Counted from the stretch's first letter, positions 8,135 through 16,921 are shown. The stretch is DNA of 64,000 nt from Stenotrophomonas africana (GCF_013004645.1 NZ_JABEME010000003.1:1-64000), one strand, 5' to 3'. Numbers and translations: made by a program. The notes: generated from the letters alone by a model not told the origin.

Positions 8135-8150
8135 TGCATGTGCCGTGCCA
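8135..8150 (-). promoter_or_regulatory. Sigma-54 promoter of fliD
   Basis: The minus strand reads TGGCACGGCACATGCA: the -24 GG and -12 GC are exactly 10 nt apart and the -24 block TGGCACG is perfect; the -12 block is ATGC instead of TTGC. The predicted start near 8124 leaves an 85-nt leader before the fliD GTG. Confidence 0.75.
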
Positions 8151-8168
8151 ATGCTCCGGCGCGGGTTC

Positions 8169-8184
8169 TGGCACGCGGGTTGCA
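8169..8184 (+). promoter_or_regulatory. Consensus sigma-54 promoter pointing away from fliD
   Basis: The plus strand reads TGGCACGCGGGTTGCA, a full match to TGGCACG-N4-TTGC(A/T) with correct GG-N10-GC spacing. It is back to back with the fliD promoter (18 nt between the blocks) and points toward the 3' end of the nearest flagellin gene, where no plus-strand gene is evident. Confidence 0.6.
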
Positions 8185-8194
8185 GGAGGGTTGG

Positions 8195-8466
8195 GGCAGG
8201 GTGCGGGTAGGTTCACCGCGGGCTGCCGGGAGTCTGCAAAAAGCCCTCCCCCAATGCAGGGGAGGGATCAGGCTACTGACAATCGGGGGGAGACGAAGCC
8301 GCCCGGTACGTACAGTCAAAGGTACAGCGCTGAAAGAGAGGTCCGCAGGAGCGGGCGATGCCAAGCCGGTTCGGGAGTGATCCCGGGCCGGGCATGGCCC
8401 GCGCCTTCGTGCATCGTGGCTTCCCGGTTGCCGCTGCCGTCGGTTCGACCCGACGGCAGCGGCGCC
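8195..8466 (+). ncRNA. Candidate RNA from the rightward sigma-54 promoter
   Basis: If the promoter at 8169-8184 is used, a transcript would start near 8195 and run to the strong hairpin at 8430-8463, about 270 nt. It contains a stable internal hairpin (CCCTCCCC / GGGGAGGG, 8244-8266) and no convincing ORF; the ATG at 8358 preceded by AGGAG runs on into the flagellin antisense strand. Alternatively the interval may only hold FleQ binding sites for fliD. Existence of the RNA is inferred. Confidence 0.3.
8430..8463. terminator. Hairpin between the third flagellin gene and fliD
   Basis: GCCGCTGCCGTCGG and its exact complement flank a 6-nt loop, giving a 14-bp perfect stem just after the flagellin stop at 8480. 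There is no strong U-tract on the minus strand; the plus strand continues with CGCCTTCTT. It probably ends flagellin transcription and could also stop rightward transcripts. Confidence 0.65.
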
Positions 8467-8479
8467 TTCTTGCTGTGTA

Positions 8480-9658
8480 TCAGCGCAGCAGGCTGAGCAC
8501 GCCCTGCGGCACCTGGTTGGCCTGGGCCAGCATGGCCGTACCGGCCTGCTGCAGGATCTGGGTGCGGGTCAGTTCGGCGGTTTCCTTGGCGAAGTCGGTG
8601 TCCTTGATGCGGCTGCGCGACGAGGACAGGTTTTCCGACGAGGTCTGCAGGTTGGCCACGACCGAGGTGAAGCGGTTCTGGATCGCACCGAGGTCGGCGC
8701 GGGTGCTGTTGATCGCACCCAGGGCCTTGTCGACCACTTCCAGGGCCTGCTGCGCGCCGAGCACGGTGCTCACGTCCAGCTTCTGCACGTTGGCCGAAGT
8801 GTCAGCACCGGCGGTGTAGGCACCGGCGGCGGCCGCAGTGCCCCAGGTCTTGGCAGTGGCGTCGTAGTCGCTGCGCATCAGGGCGATGTCGGCAGTGGCA
8901 ACGGCCTTGCCTTCCTTCACCGAGCTCAGCTTCAGGGTGCCGTCGGCGTTGGCTTCGGCGTAGATGCCGGCCTCGCCGATCTTGGCGTTGATGGCGGTTG
9001 CAACGGCCTTGGATGCGTCAGCCGTGGTGGCGCCGGCCTTCACTTCGACGGTGCCGATATCCACGCCCATCACCGTGCCCGAGAAGCGCGCACCGTCGGT
9101 GCTGGCAGTCAGGGCCGCGGTTGCACCGGTCGCGAAGGTCGAGGTGCCCAGCGAGCCCGCCTTGGCGTCGATGGTCTTGTCGATGGCGATCGACTGGCCG
9201 GCGTTGGCGCCGACCTGGAACAGCTGGCTGGAGAACGAGCCGTCCAGCAGCTTGGTGCCGTTGAAGTCCGACTGCTTGGCGACGCGGTCGATTTCCGAGA
9301 CCAGCTGGGTCACTTCGGCCTGCAGCGCCTTGCGGTCACTGGCCGAGTTGGTGGCGTTGGAGGCCTGCACCGACAGCTCGCGGACGCGCTGCAGGTTGTT
9401 GCCGATTTCGGTCAGCGAACCTTCGGCGACCTGGGCCAGCGAGATGCCGTCGTTGGCGTTGCGGATGGCGACGTCGGTACCGCGGATCTGCGTGCCGAAG
9501 CGCTCGGAGATCGCCAGGCCGGCGGCGTCGTCCTTGGCGCTGTTGATGCGCGAACCGGAGGACAGGCGCTGGATGGTGGTGGCCAGCGAGCTGCCGCTGG
9601 TGCTCAGGTTACGCTGAGCATTCAGCGACATCGTGTTGGTGTTGATGACTTGTGCCAT
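8480..9658 (-). CDS. fliC: Flagellin, third tandem copy
   Basis: The 392-residue flagellin keeps the D0/D1 ends (MAQVINTNTMSLNAQRNLS at the N-terminus, ILQQAGTAMLAQANQVPQG at the C-terminus) and a distinct central D2/D3 region of about residues 170-300. Its N- and C-terminal coding segments are almost identical in DNA to the neighbouring copy at 9745-10935, pointing to recent duplication or gene conversion. No own promoter was found in the 86-bp gap upstream, so it probably depends on read-through from the flagellin upstream or on an atypical promoter. It is a filament subunit exported by the flagellar type III system with FliS. Confidence 0.95.
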   Translation of the reverse strand: MAQVINTNTMSLNAQRNLSTSGSSLATTIQRLSSGSRINSAKDDAAGLAISERFGTQIRGTDVAIRNANDGISLAQVAEGSLTEIGNNLQRVRELSVQASNATNSASDRKALQAEVTQLVSEIDRVAKQSDFNGTKLLDGSFSSQLFQVGANAGQSIAIDKTIDAKAGSLGTSTFATGATAALTASTDGARFSGTVMGVDIGTVEVKAGATTADASKAVATAINAKIGEAGIYAEANADGTLKLSSVKEGKAVATADIALMRSDYDATAKTWGTAAAAGAYTAGADTSANVQKLDVSTVLGAQQALEVVDKALGAINSTRADLGAIQNRFTSVVANLQTSSENLSSSRSRIKDTDFAKETAELTRTQILQQAGTAMLAQANQVPQGVLSLLR

Positions 9659-9698
9659 GGTGCTTTTCCTTTGGCGAAGGTGGGACGTGTTTCAGGAG

Positions 9699-9725
9699 CC
9701 GGGCGCCGCTTCATGCGGCGCCCGG
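9699..9725 (-). terminator. Hairpin after the second flagellin gene
   Basis: CCGGGCGCCGC, a 5-nt loop and GCGGCGCCCGG give a perfect 11-bp stem 20 nt after the flagellin stop, without a U-tract. It may partly terminate transcription or protect the 3' end and so set the ratio of flagellin mRNAs. Confidence 0.55.
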
Positions 9726-9744
9726 AGGTCGAGCAGAGAGCGGA

Positions 9745-10935
9745 TCAGCGCAGCAGGCTGAGCACGCCCTGCGGCACCTGGTTGGCCTGGGCCAGCATGG
9801 CCGTACCGGCCTGCTGCAGGATCTGGGTGCGGGTCAGCTCGGCGGTTTCCTTGGCGAAGTCGGTGTCCTTGATGCGGCTGCGCGACGAGGACAGGTTTTC
9901 CGACGAGGTCTGCAGGTTGGCCACCACCGAGGTGAAGCGGTTCTGGATCGCGCCGAGGTCGGCGCGGGTGCTGTTGATCGCACCCAGGGCCTTGTCGACG
10001 ATTTCCATTGCCTGCTGGGCGCCCTTCACGGTGCTCACGTCCAGGTTGCTGGCGTACTTGGCGGCCGGCGCCGCAGCATCGGCAGTGGCCGTGAAGGTCG
10101 CCTGCGTGTTGCCTGCCCAGGTGCCGGGGGTCGCGGTGATCGCCTTGAACGAGCCATCAGCGTTGGCGCTGTCCTTGACCGAGGTCAGGGTGACGCCGGC
10201 GGTGCCGTTCACTTCGGCGTAGACGCCGGTCTCGCCGATCTTGGCGTTGATCGCGGTCACCAGCGCTTCACGCGAGGCCTTGCCGGTGGCAGCGGCGTCG
10301 GCGCCCTGCTTGACCGAGACGTCAGCGATGGCCACGCCATTGATGGACAGGCCGGTGGTGCTGAAGTCAGCGTTGGTGCCCGGATCGGCCAGGGCCAGCG
10401 CGTTGGTATCGAAGCGGGCACCACCCAGGGCGTTGGCCTTGGCGTCGATGGTCTTGTCGATGGCGATGGCCTGGCCGGCGTTGGCGCCCACCTGGAACAG
10501 CTGGCTGGAGAACGAACCGTCCAGCAGCTTGGTGCCGTTGAAGTCCGACTGCTTGGCCACGCGGTCGATTTCCGAGACCAGCTGGGTCACTTCGGCCTGC
10601 AGGGCCTTGCGGTCGCTGGCCGAGTTGGTGGCGTTGGAGGCCTGCACCGACAGCTCGCGGACGCGCTGCAGGTTGTTGCCGATTTCGGTCAGCGAACCTT
10701 CGGCGACCTGGGCCAGCGAGATACCGTCGTTGGCGTTGCGGATGGCGACGTCGGTACCGCGGATCTGCGTGCCGAAGCGCTCGGAGATCGCCAGGCCGGC
10801 GGCGTCGTCCTTGGCGCTGTTGATGCGCGAACCGGAGGACAGGCGCTGGATGGTGGTGGCCAGCGAGCTGCCGCTGGTGCTCAGGTTACGCTGAGCATTC
10901 AACGACATCGTATTGGTGTTGATGACTTGTGCCAT
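9745..10935 (-). CDS. fliC: Flagellin, second tandem copy
   Basis: The 396-residue flagellin has the same first ~155 and last ~90 residues as the copy at 8480-9658 apart from single changes (for example GQAIAIDK versus GQSIAIDK), while the central surface-exposed domain differs strongly. GAGGAGAGG-type sequence upstream supplies a ribosome binding site before the ATG. The 72-bp gap upstream contains only a terminator-like hairpin; no sigma-28 or good sigma-54 site was found. Three flagellins in tandem are typical of this genus. Confidence 0.95.
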   Translation of the reverse strand: MAQVINTNTMSLNAQRNLSTSGSSLATTIQRLSSGSRINSAKDDAAGLAISERFGTQIRGTDVAIRNANDGISLAQVAEGSLTEIGNNLQRVRELSVQASNATNSASDRKALQAEVTQLVSEIDRVAKQSDFNGTKLLDGSFSSQLFQVGANAGQAIAIDKTIDAKANALGGARFDTNALALADPGTNADFSTTGLSINGVAIADVSVKQGADAAATGKASREALVTAINAKIGETGVYAEVNGTAGVTLTSVKDSANADGSFKAITATPGTWAGNTQATFTATADAAAPAAKYASNLDVSTVKGAQQAMEIVDKALGAINSTRADLGAIQNRFTSVVANLQTSSENLSSSRSRIKDTDFAKETAELTRTQILQQAGTAMLAQANQVPQGVLSLLR

Positions 10936-10976
10936 GAGGAGAGGTCCTTGAGCGGTTGCACGTGAGTTGGGTTAGA

Positions 10977-11000
10977 CGCCCCCGACGTGCCCCGGGGGCG
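10977..11000 (-). terminator. Hairpin after the first flagellin gene
   Basis: CGCCCCCG and CGGGGGCG flank an 8-nt loop directly after the flagellin stop at 11008. No U-tract follows, as in the other flagellin gaps, so partial termination or 3'-end stabilisation is more likely than full termination. Confidence 0.5.
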
Positions 11001-11007
11001 GCTCATG

Positions 11008-12228
11008 TCAGCGCTGCAACAGGCTGAGCACGTTCTGCGGTACCTGGTTGGCCTGGGCCAGCATGGCCGTACCGGCCTGCTGCAGGATCTGGGTGCGGGT
11101 CAGCTCGGCGGTTTCCTTGGCGAAGTCGGTATCGCGGATGCGGCTGCGCGATGCCGACAGGTTCTCCGAGGAGGTCTGCAGGTTGGCCACCACCGAGGTG
11201 AAGCGGTTCTGGATGGCGCCGAGGTCGGCGCGGACGCTGTTGACCGACTCCAGGGCCTTGTCGACGATCGACATCGCCTTCTGCGCGCCCTCGGCGGTGG
11301 TGACGTTCAGGTCCTTGACGAAGCTGACCGCTGCACCGGTCAGGGTGCCGCCGTTGGTGCTGGTCTCGGTCAGGCCCAGGCCGGCGAGGGTGGCGGCGGT
11401 GACGCCGGTCGGCGGCGTTGCGGCGCTGACGCCCAGGGCGAAGGTCTGGCCATCCTTGACCGACGCCAGGCTGATGACACCGGCATTGACCGAAGCAACC
11501 ACGCCGGTTTCGCCCAGCTTGTTGTTGATCGCCGCAGCGGTGGCCGAGGTGATCGATTCGCCGGCCTTCACGGTGAAGTCACTGATGGTGACCGTAGTGG
11601 CGGTGCCACCCGGCGGAGTGACCGAGACCTGCAGGCCCGAGTAGGTGGTGTCGGCGGTGGCCTTGTCGGCGGCGGCCAGGCTGGTGCCGGTGTAGCCGTT
11701 GGCAAAGGTGGCCGCGCCCAGTGAATCGGCCTTGGCGTTGACCACGCTGTTGATGGCGATGGCCTGGCCGGCGTTGGCGCCGACCTGGAACAGCTGGCTG
11801 GTGAAGCTGCCATCCAGCAGCTTGGTGCCGTTGAAGTCGGCCTGCTTGGCCACGCGGTCGATTTCGGAGACCAGCTGGGTCACTTCGGCCTGCAGCGCCT
11901 TGCGGTCGCTGGCCGAGTTGGTGGCGTTGGAGGCCTGCACGCCCAGTTCGCGGATGCGCTGCAGGTTGTTGCCGACTTCGTTCAGCGAACCCTCGGCGAC
12001 CTGGGCCAGCGAGATGCCGTCGTTGGCGTTGCGGATGGCCACGTCCAGACCACGGATCTGGGTGGTGAAGCGCTCGCTGATGGCCAGGCCGGCCGCGTCG
12101 TCCTTCGCGCTGTTGATGCGCAGGCCAGACGAGAGGCGCTGGATGGTCGTAGCGAGCGAGCTGCCGCTGGTGCTCAGGTTGCGCTGAGCGTTGAGCGACA
12201 TCGTATTGGTGTTGATTACCTGTGCCAT
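11008..12228 (-). CDS. fliC: Flagellin, first tandem copy (promoter-proximal)
   Basis: The 406-residue flagellin starts at the ATG at 12228 (MAQVINTNTMSLNAQRN, identical to the other two copies); the frame is open 90 nt further upstream but that part has no flagellin homology and lies in the leader. AGGAG precedes the ATG. It is the most divergent of the three (LNEVGNNLQRIRELGVQ, ending NVLSLLQR) and the only one with a sigma-28 promoter, so it is probably the most abundant filament subunit. Confidence 0.95.
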   Translation of the reverse strand: MAQVINTNTMSLNAQRNLSTSGSSLATTIQRLSSGLRINSAKDDAAGLAISERFTTQIRGLDVAIRNANDGISLAQVAEGSLNEVGNNLQRIRELGVQASNATNSASDRKALQAEVTQLVSEIDRVAKQADFNGTKLLDGSFTSQLFQVGANAGQAIAINSVVNAKADSLGAATFANGYTGTSLAAADKATADTTYSGLQVSVTPPGGTATTVTISDFTVKAGESITSATAAAINNKLGETGVVASVNAGVISLASVKDGQTFALGVSAATPPTGVTAATLAGLGLTETSTNGGTLTGAAVSFVKDLNVTTAEGAQKAMSIVDKALESVNSVRADLGAIQNRFTSVVANLQTSSENLSASRSRIRDTDFAKETAELTRTQILQQAGTAMLAQANQVPQNVLSLLQR

Positions 12229-12322
12229 GGGGTCGTCTCCTCTTATATGGAACCCGTTGGTGAATGAAACGAAGCGCCGCCTGTTTTTTTGTGTGGCTGT
12301 GTGCTTCGCTGTTGCCAAATGA

Positions 12323-12349
12323 ATAACGGCGCTTTGTCAACAACCTTTA
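12323..12349 (-). promoter_or_regulatory. Sigma-28 (FliA) promoter of the flagellin cluster
   Basis: The minus strand reads TAAAGGTT, 11 nt, GCCGTTAT, differing from consensus at three of sixteen positions with exact spacing. The predicted start near 12316 leaves an 88-nt leader before the first flagellin. The remaining 12350-12574 stretch up to the flgL terminator shows nothing else recognised. Confidence 0.85.
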
Positions 12350-12580
12350 GCCGTGAATTCCGTTGAAGCCGCAATTCGTTGCCGGAGGCTGTTTTTCCGG
12401 GGTTTTCCAACCCTGGAAGGGCGTGGAAGTGCCCCCGGAAGGGGCGGCTGGGCAAGCCCAGCCAGCGCTGATGAAGGTATCGGCGGGGGCCAGCCTGGCT
12501 TGATGGGCAATCACGGAAAATGCGCGCAGGGCGGGCTGGTGCGCCGGCGTGTTCCGCGGCAACGGACCGCAGAAACGAAA

Positions 12581-12610
12581 AAGGCCGCGATGCAGGGCAT
12601 CGCGGCCTTT
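12581..12610 (-). terminator. Intrinsic terminator of the flgB-flgL operon
   Basis: AAGGCCGCGATGC pairs with GCATCGCGGCCTT and is followed on the minus strand by TTTTTCGTTT. It lies 22 nt after the flgL stop and is the strongest classical terminator in the flagellar region. Confidence 0.85.
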
Positions 12611-12632
12611 CAGGGGTGACGCTGGGGAAGCG

Positions 12633-13835
12633 TCAGCGGATCTTGTTGAACAACGACATCGACTGCATCTGCGAGAAGATCGTCTGTGCCGCCTGCAGCG
12701 CGGTGCTCTGCAGCTGGTACTGGCTCAGTGCATCGGCGTAGTCCAGGTCGCGCATCTGCGACAGCGTGGTCTTCAGGGTCACGCTGTTCGCTTCACGCAT
12801 GTCGGCGGCATTGTCCAGTGCCTTCAGCTGCGCACCGCCGGCCGCACGCGAATCGATCATCCGCTCCGACGCACGGGCCACATCGCGCAGGGCGCTCTGC
12901 AGTTCGTTCTGCTGCGCGCTCATCTTGGCGGTGGTGCCGGTGTCGGCATCAAGCGCGGCAATCAACTTGTCCATGGTGTCGAAGATGTCGCGGCTGGTTG
13001 CCGGCTTCACACTGAAGCTGTCACCGGCAGCGGGTGCGCCGGTGATCTGCAGGCGTACACCGTTGACTTCGACGTTGTCACCGGCCTTGAACGTGCCGGT
13101 GCCGGTCACGTTGCCAGCACCGTCCAGTACCTGGTACTGGTCGGCGGCGGTGAAGCGGATGCTGAAGGACTGGCCGTTCCAGCTGTCGCTGCCATCGCGG
13201 GTGATGTTGGTCAGCACGCCGTTGCCGGTATTGCCGGCCGCGGCAACACCATCGACGAAGCCGTCGCCGGTAGGAATGCGCATGAAGATTTCGCTGCCGG
13301 GCAGGGCATCCCGTACATAGGTATCGGGGCCGACTTCAATCTGGCGCTGGGTCTGGTCGCCACGGTAGACCACCTTGCCATTGATCTTGGCGAACGGCGG
13401 ATCACCATCGTTGGTGCCGCCGAACACGTAGCGGCCGGTGCCGTCCTCGGCGTTGGCCAGCGACAGCAGGCCCTCGCGGATCTGGTTCAGTTCGGTGATC
13501 AGCGTTTTCTTGTCGGTGGCGCCCAGTGCCGGATTGCTGGCCTGGATGGTCAGGTCGTTGACGCGCGCCATCAGATCGTTGACCTGGGCCAGGGTGTTTT
13601 CCTGTACGCCCAGTCGGTTCTGCACGTTGCCGGCATTGAGCTTCATCCGGTCCAGGGCTGCCAGGCTGCGATCAAGGCCCACGGCAGCACCGGCGCCGAC
13701 CGGATCGTCCTTCGCGCTGACGATCTTGCTGCCGGTGGCGATCTGCTGCTCCAGGTGGCTGAGCTTGGCCTGCTTGGCCATCATCAGCGACACCGACTGG
13801 TTGTACATCATGCTGGTGGAGATGCGGCTGCTCAT
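12633..13835 (-). CDS. flgL: Hook-filament junction protein FlgL (HAP3)
   Basis: The 400-residue protein has flagellin-like ends: MSSRISTSMMYNQSVSLMMA at the N-terminus and a C-terminal helix ending LQAAQTIFSQMQSMSLFNKIR. FlgL joins FlgK to the filament. Its start overlaps the flgK stop by 4 nt. It is the last gene of the flgB-flgL operon and is followed by a strong intrinsic terminator. Confidence 0.95.
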   Translation of the reverse strand: MSSRISTSMMYNQSVSLMMAKQAKLSHLEQQIATGSKIVSAKDDPVGAGAAVGLDRSLAALDRMKLNAGNVQNRLGVQENTLAQVNDLMARVNDLTIQASNPALGATDKKTLITELNQIREGLLSLANAEDGTGRYVFGGTNDGDPPFAKINGKVVYRGDQTQRQIEVGPDTYVRDALPGSEIFMRIPTGDGFVDGVAAAGNTGNGVLTNITRDGSDSWNGQSFSIRFTAADQYQVLDGAGNVTGTGTFKAGDNVEVNGVRLQITGAPAAGDSFSVKPATSRDIFDTMDKLIAALDADTGTTAKMSAQQNELQSALRDVARASERMIDSRAAGGAQLKALDNAADMREANSVTLKTTLSQMRDLDYADALSQYQLQSTALQAAQTIFSQMQSMSLFNKIR

Positions 13836-15712
13836 CGGCGGACGGCTCCCAGGATGGTCTGGAACATGCTGTCGGCGGTGGAGATCAGCTGCGAGGCCGC
13901 CTGGTAGGCCTGCTGCAGGCGCAGCATGTCGGCGGCTTCCTCGTCCAGGTTGACGCCGGACACTTCATCGCGCGCTTCCTGCGCCTTGTCATTGATCACC
14001 AGCTGGGCGTCCAGCGAGTACTCGGCCGAACGTGCTGCGGCGCCGACCTGGGTGGTGAGGCCGCCCAGCGCGCCGTTCAGCGTCACGGTGCCAGCGTTGA
14101 ACGCCTTGGCGCTCTCGACCTTGGCCAGCTTGGCGGCATTGCTGTTGTCCGAGGAGCCGGCCGGGGTCGGGGTGATGTTGAAGGTGTCGCCGACCTTCGG
14201 AGCGCCGTCCAGCACGAAGCTCCAACCGTTGGCACTGATGGTCTGGCCGGGGGTGTAGGTCTGCGGCGGGCCGCCATCGATGGTGTAGGTGGTGGCCGAG
14301 GTGAACACGATCGCGGCCGGATTGCGCAGGTTGGCGTTGGTCGAATCGCTGACGGTGACCCCGCTGAGCTTGCCGGTGCCGGTGTTGGAGGTCGCGGCCG
14401 CGCCCTTCACCGCAGCAGCAGCGGCGATGCGCGAGGGATCGGTGATCGCCACTTCCATGCTGCCGGCCACACCTGCGGTGGGCTGGAGCAGGAACCGATC
14501 GTTGGCGGCCGGAGTGCCGCCGACCACCATTTTGACGCCGTTGATCACCAGCGGGTCGGCAGCGGTGCCAGTGCCGGTCAGTGGAACACTGGCGCCGGTG
14601 TCGGCGCGGCTGGCCTTCCAGTTGGTGCCGTCGAACTGCAGCACCACGTTCTGTGCATCCAGCTTGCCGAGGTCGCCATAGGTGGCGCTCAGGCTCGCGG
14701 TGCCGGCGTTGGCGTTGTTGGCGGTGACGCGCGGGTTGCCGATGTTGAAGAAGTCGCCACCCAGCTGGCCATACATGTCCACGCCCTGGTGATGGGCCTG
14801 GTTGAACGTTTCGGCCAGGCCCACGGCGAGCTTGCCCAGTTCCGCCTGGGCCGGGGTCAGCACGGTGTCGCGGAACTCCAGCAGGCCACCGATCTGGCCA
14901 CCGACCGCCTTCGCATCAAGCCGGATCGTGTTGCCCTGGGTCTCCAGCGCCAGCTGCAGGCGCTCGGGCTGGTATGGGTCGGCCACGGTGGTGACCTTGG
15001 TCGCCGTGGTACCCACCACCAGCGCGTTGCCGCCGGCGGTGTAGACATTCATGATGCCGCCGTCCTGGATCACCGCCGTGCCGCCGGTGTAGCCGATCAG
15101 CTGGGTGATCAGCTGGTCGCGACGATCAAGCAGGTCAGGCGCTGCCGTGGCGAGGTTGGTGCCGATCGCGCCGTTGATCTGCGCGATCTCCTGCGCCAGG
15201 CGGTTGACCTCGGTGGCACCGGCCATCAGGCCGTTGTTGACCTCGCTGTTGAGGTTGTTCAGGTGCGTGTTGAGCTGCACGAAGCGATTGGCCAGCGCCT
15301 TGCCGCCGTCGAGCATGTTCTGGCGGTCGGCGGTGCCGGACGCATTGGAGGACAGGCCACTGACCGAGTCGAAGAAGTTCGACCACACACCGGCCACGTT
15401 GGTGGCGGCGTCGGAGAACAGCGCGTTGACCCGGTCGGCCATGCCGGAGAGCTGCTTCAGGCGCGCCAGCTCACCGCTGCTGTCGAGCAGGCGCGAGATG
15501 GCCAGCTGATCGGCGGTGCGGCGGATGTCGGTGATGCGGGTACCGTTGCCGACCGTGCCGTAGCCGTAGTTCTGCGGATCAGCGGTGGCGAAGTTGACCT
15601 TCTGCCGGCTGTAGCCCGGGGTATTGAGGTTGGCCACGTTGTGGCTGGTGGTCGCCAACGCACGCTGGAAGGCGAGCAGGGCACCGGTACCGGTGGAAAG
15701 TACGCTGGACAT
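13832..15712 (-). CDS. flgK: Hook-filament junction protein FlgK (HAP1)
   Basis: The 626-residue protein carries the rod-hook-HAP N-terminal motif (HNVANLNTPGYSRQKVNFA) and a C-terminal flagellin-like helix (GVNLDEEAADMLRLQQAYQAA). The ATG at 15712 is chosen because AGGA lies 6 nt upstream; an in-frame TTG 12 nt earlier overlaps that site. FlgK sits on the hook directly below FlgL. It starts 8 nt after flgJ and overlaps flgL by 4 nt. Confidence 0.95.
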   Translation of the reverse strand: MSSVLSTGTGALLAFQRALATTSHNVANLNTPGYSRQKVNFATADPQNYGYGTVGNGTRITDIRRTADQLAISRLLDSSGELARLKQLSGMADRVNALFSDAATNVAGVWSNFFDSVSGLSSNASGTADRQNMLDGGKALANRFVQLNTHLNNLNSEVNNGLMAGATEVNRLAQEIAQINGAIGTNLATAAPDLLDRRDQLITQLIGYTGGTAVIQDGGIMNVYTAGGNALVVGTTATKVTTVADPYQPERLQLALETQGNTIRLDAKAVGGQIGGLLEFRDTVLTPAQAELGKLAVGLAETFNQAHHQGVDMYGQLGGDFFNIGNPRVTANNANAGTASLSATYGDLGKLDAQNVVLQFDGTNWKASRADTGASVPLTGTGTAADPLVINGVKMVVGGTPAANDRFLLQPTAGVAGSMEVAITDPSRIAAAAAVKGAAATSNTGTGKLSGVTVSDSTNANLRNPAAIVFTSATTYTIDGGPPQTYTPGQTISANGWSFVLDGAPKVGDTFNITPTPAGSSDNSNAAKLAKVESAKAFNAGTVTLNGALGGLTTQVGAAARSAEYSLDAQLVINDKAQEARDEVSGVNLDEEAADMLRLQQAYQAASQLISTADSMFQTILGAVRR

Positions 15713-15720
15713 GGGGTTCC

Positions 15721-16920
15721 TCAACGACGAGTGATACCCAGCGCCGCGGTTGCGGTGCTGGCGAAGGTCTGGCCAAGGCGCGTGCCGGCCTCGGCGACGG
15801 CGCTGACCGCGCGCTCGATGGTCGGTCCACCGGCGATCGCGGCGATCTTGGCCGCGTAGCGCGGATCGGTGGCATAGCCGGCGCGCTGCAGGCCGCGGGC
15901 AAAGCCCTGCACGTCGGTGCCGGCCTGCAGGGCCTGCTGGTAACGCGGGCTGGTCTTCAGCAGGCGCACGTAGTCGGCGAAGCTCTCGGCCGGCGAACTG
16001 TAGGCGCGGAAGCTGGCAGTCTCGTTGCGGCGTACGCCGTCGACATATTCATGGGTGCCGGCCACGGCGCGCTGGCCGTTCCAGCCGTTGGCCTTGATGC
16101 CGAACAGGTTGTGCGAAGTGCTGCCATCGGCGTGCTTGATGTGGCGCTTGCCCCAGCCGGTTTCCAGCGCCGCCTGTGCCACCAGGGCGCGGGCATCCAC
16201 GCCCAGCTCCTTGGCTGCACTCTGCGCGTGCTGCCAGATACTGGCGACGAAGCCTTCCGGGGTGTGCTCGCCCAGTTGGGCGACGGCGGTGCGGGTGGCC
16301 ATCGCATCGGTTGGGTTGATCGCGGTGCCGCGATTGCTGGCGGTGGCCGACCACTGGTCGCTGCGGGCGGCCCAGTCTTCACCCTGCAGGCTGCCGATGT
16401 ACGGATCTTCGGTGCCCAGCGAGCGGTGCATGCTGCTGCTCTCACGGCCGGCGATCAGGTCCAGGGCCTGCTCCATCGGCGCGACTGCCGCCTGTGCCCC
16501 CTGCTGCGCACCGGCGGCCATCTGCTGCAGCAAACGAACGGCCTGGCTGCCATCTTCCAGTGGCAGCGACGGTGCCGGCCTGGCCGGCGCATTGAGCTGG
16601 TAGGCACGGCTGGCCTTGGCCGGGTCCACGCGGGTATCCAGCGCCGGACCCTCGGCGGCCTGGCCGGACAGCTGCCGGCTGATCATGCCCGACAGGCCCA
16701 GCCCCTTGCCGCGGGTCATCGCCTCGGCAATCTTCTGGTCGTACATCTCGCGGAACATCTTGTTTTCGCCGGGGAACAGCGAGTCGCCGAAGCTGGCGTC
16801 ACGCATGCTCTTGACCAGCATCTGCGCGAACTGGCCTTCCAGCTGGCGCGCGACCTTGTCGATCCTGGCCGGATCGTTCTGTTGCGCCGGGTGCAGATCG
16901 AATGCGGGATTGATACGCAT
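15721..16920 (-). CDS. flgJ: FlgJ, rod assembly protein with peptidoglycan hydrolase domain
   Basis: This is a dual-domain FlgJ of 399 residues. The N-terminal rod-scaffold domain (about 1-110) contains MLVKSMRDASFGDSLFPGEN. After an Ala/Gln-rich linker, a C-terminal glucosaminidase domain (about 220-390) has VAQAALETGWGKRHIK with the catalytic Glu, and NLFGIKANGWNG. It opens the cell wall for the growing rod. It is separated from flgI by one nucleotide. The linker is somewhat longer than in enteric FlgJ. Confidence 0.95.
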   Translation of the reverse strand: MRINPAFDLHPAQQNDPARIDKVARQLEGQFAQMLVKSMRDASFGDSLFPGENKMFREMYDQKIAEAMTRGKGLGLSGMISRQLSGQAAEGPALDTRVDPAKASRAYQLNAPARPAPSLPLEDGSQAVRLLQQMAAGAQQGAQAAVAPMEQALDLIAGRESSSMHRSLGTEDPYIGSLQGEDWAARSDQWSATASNRGTAINPTDAMATRTAVAQLGEHTPEGFVASIWQHAQSAAKELGVDARALVAQAALETGWGKRHIKHADGSTSHNLFGIKANGWNGQRAVAGTHEYVDGVRRNETASFRAYSSPAESFADYVRLLKTSPRYQQALQAGTDVQGFARGLQRAGYATDPRYAAKIAAIAGGPTIERAVSAVAEAGTRLGQTFASTATAALGITRR

Positions 16921-16921
16921 A

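Noticed and set aside
8358..8496. Small plus-strand ORF with AGGAG before the ATG at 8358
   Set aside because: It runs into the antisense of the flagellin 3' end and reads through the hairpin at 8430-8463; composition gives no support for coding.
10977..11000. Possible sigma-54 promoter before the second flagellin gene (GGGGCACG with GC 10 nt on)
   Set aside because: The -12 block lacks TT and the sequence is explained by the GC-rich hairpin after the first flagellin gene.
12229..12318. 30-residue N-terminal extension of the first flagellin
   Set aside because: The extension lies in the leader after the sigma-28 promoter and has no counterpart in the other two flagellins, which start MAQVINTN.
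12549..13907. 452-codon plus-strand open frame opposite flgL
   Set aside because: Shadow of flgL and crosses the flgL terminator hairpin.
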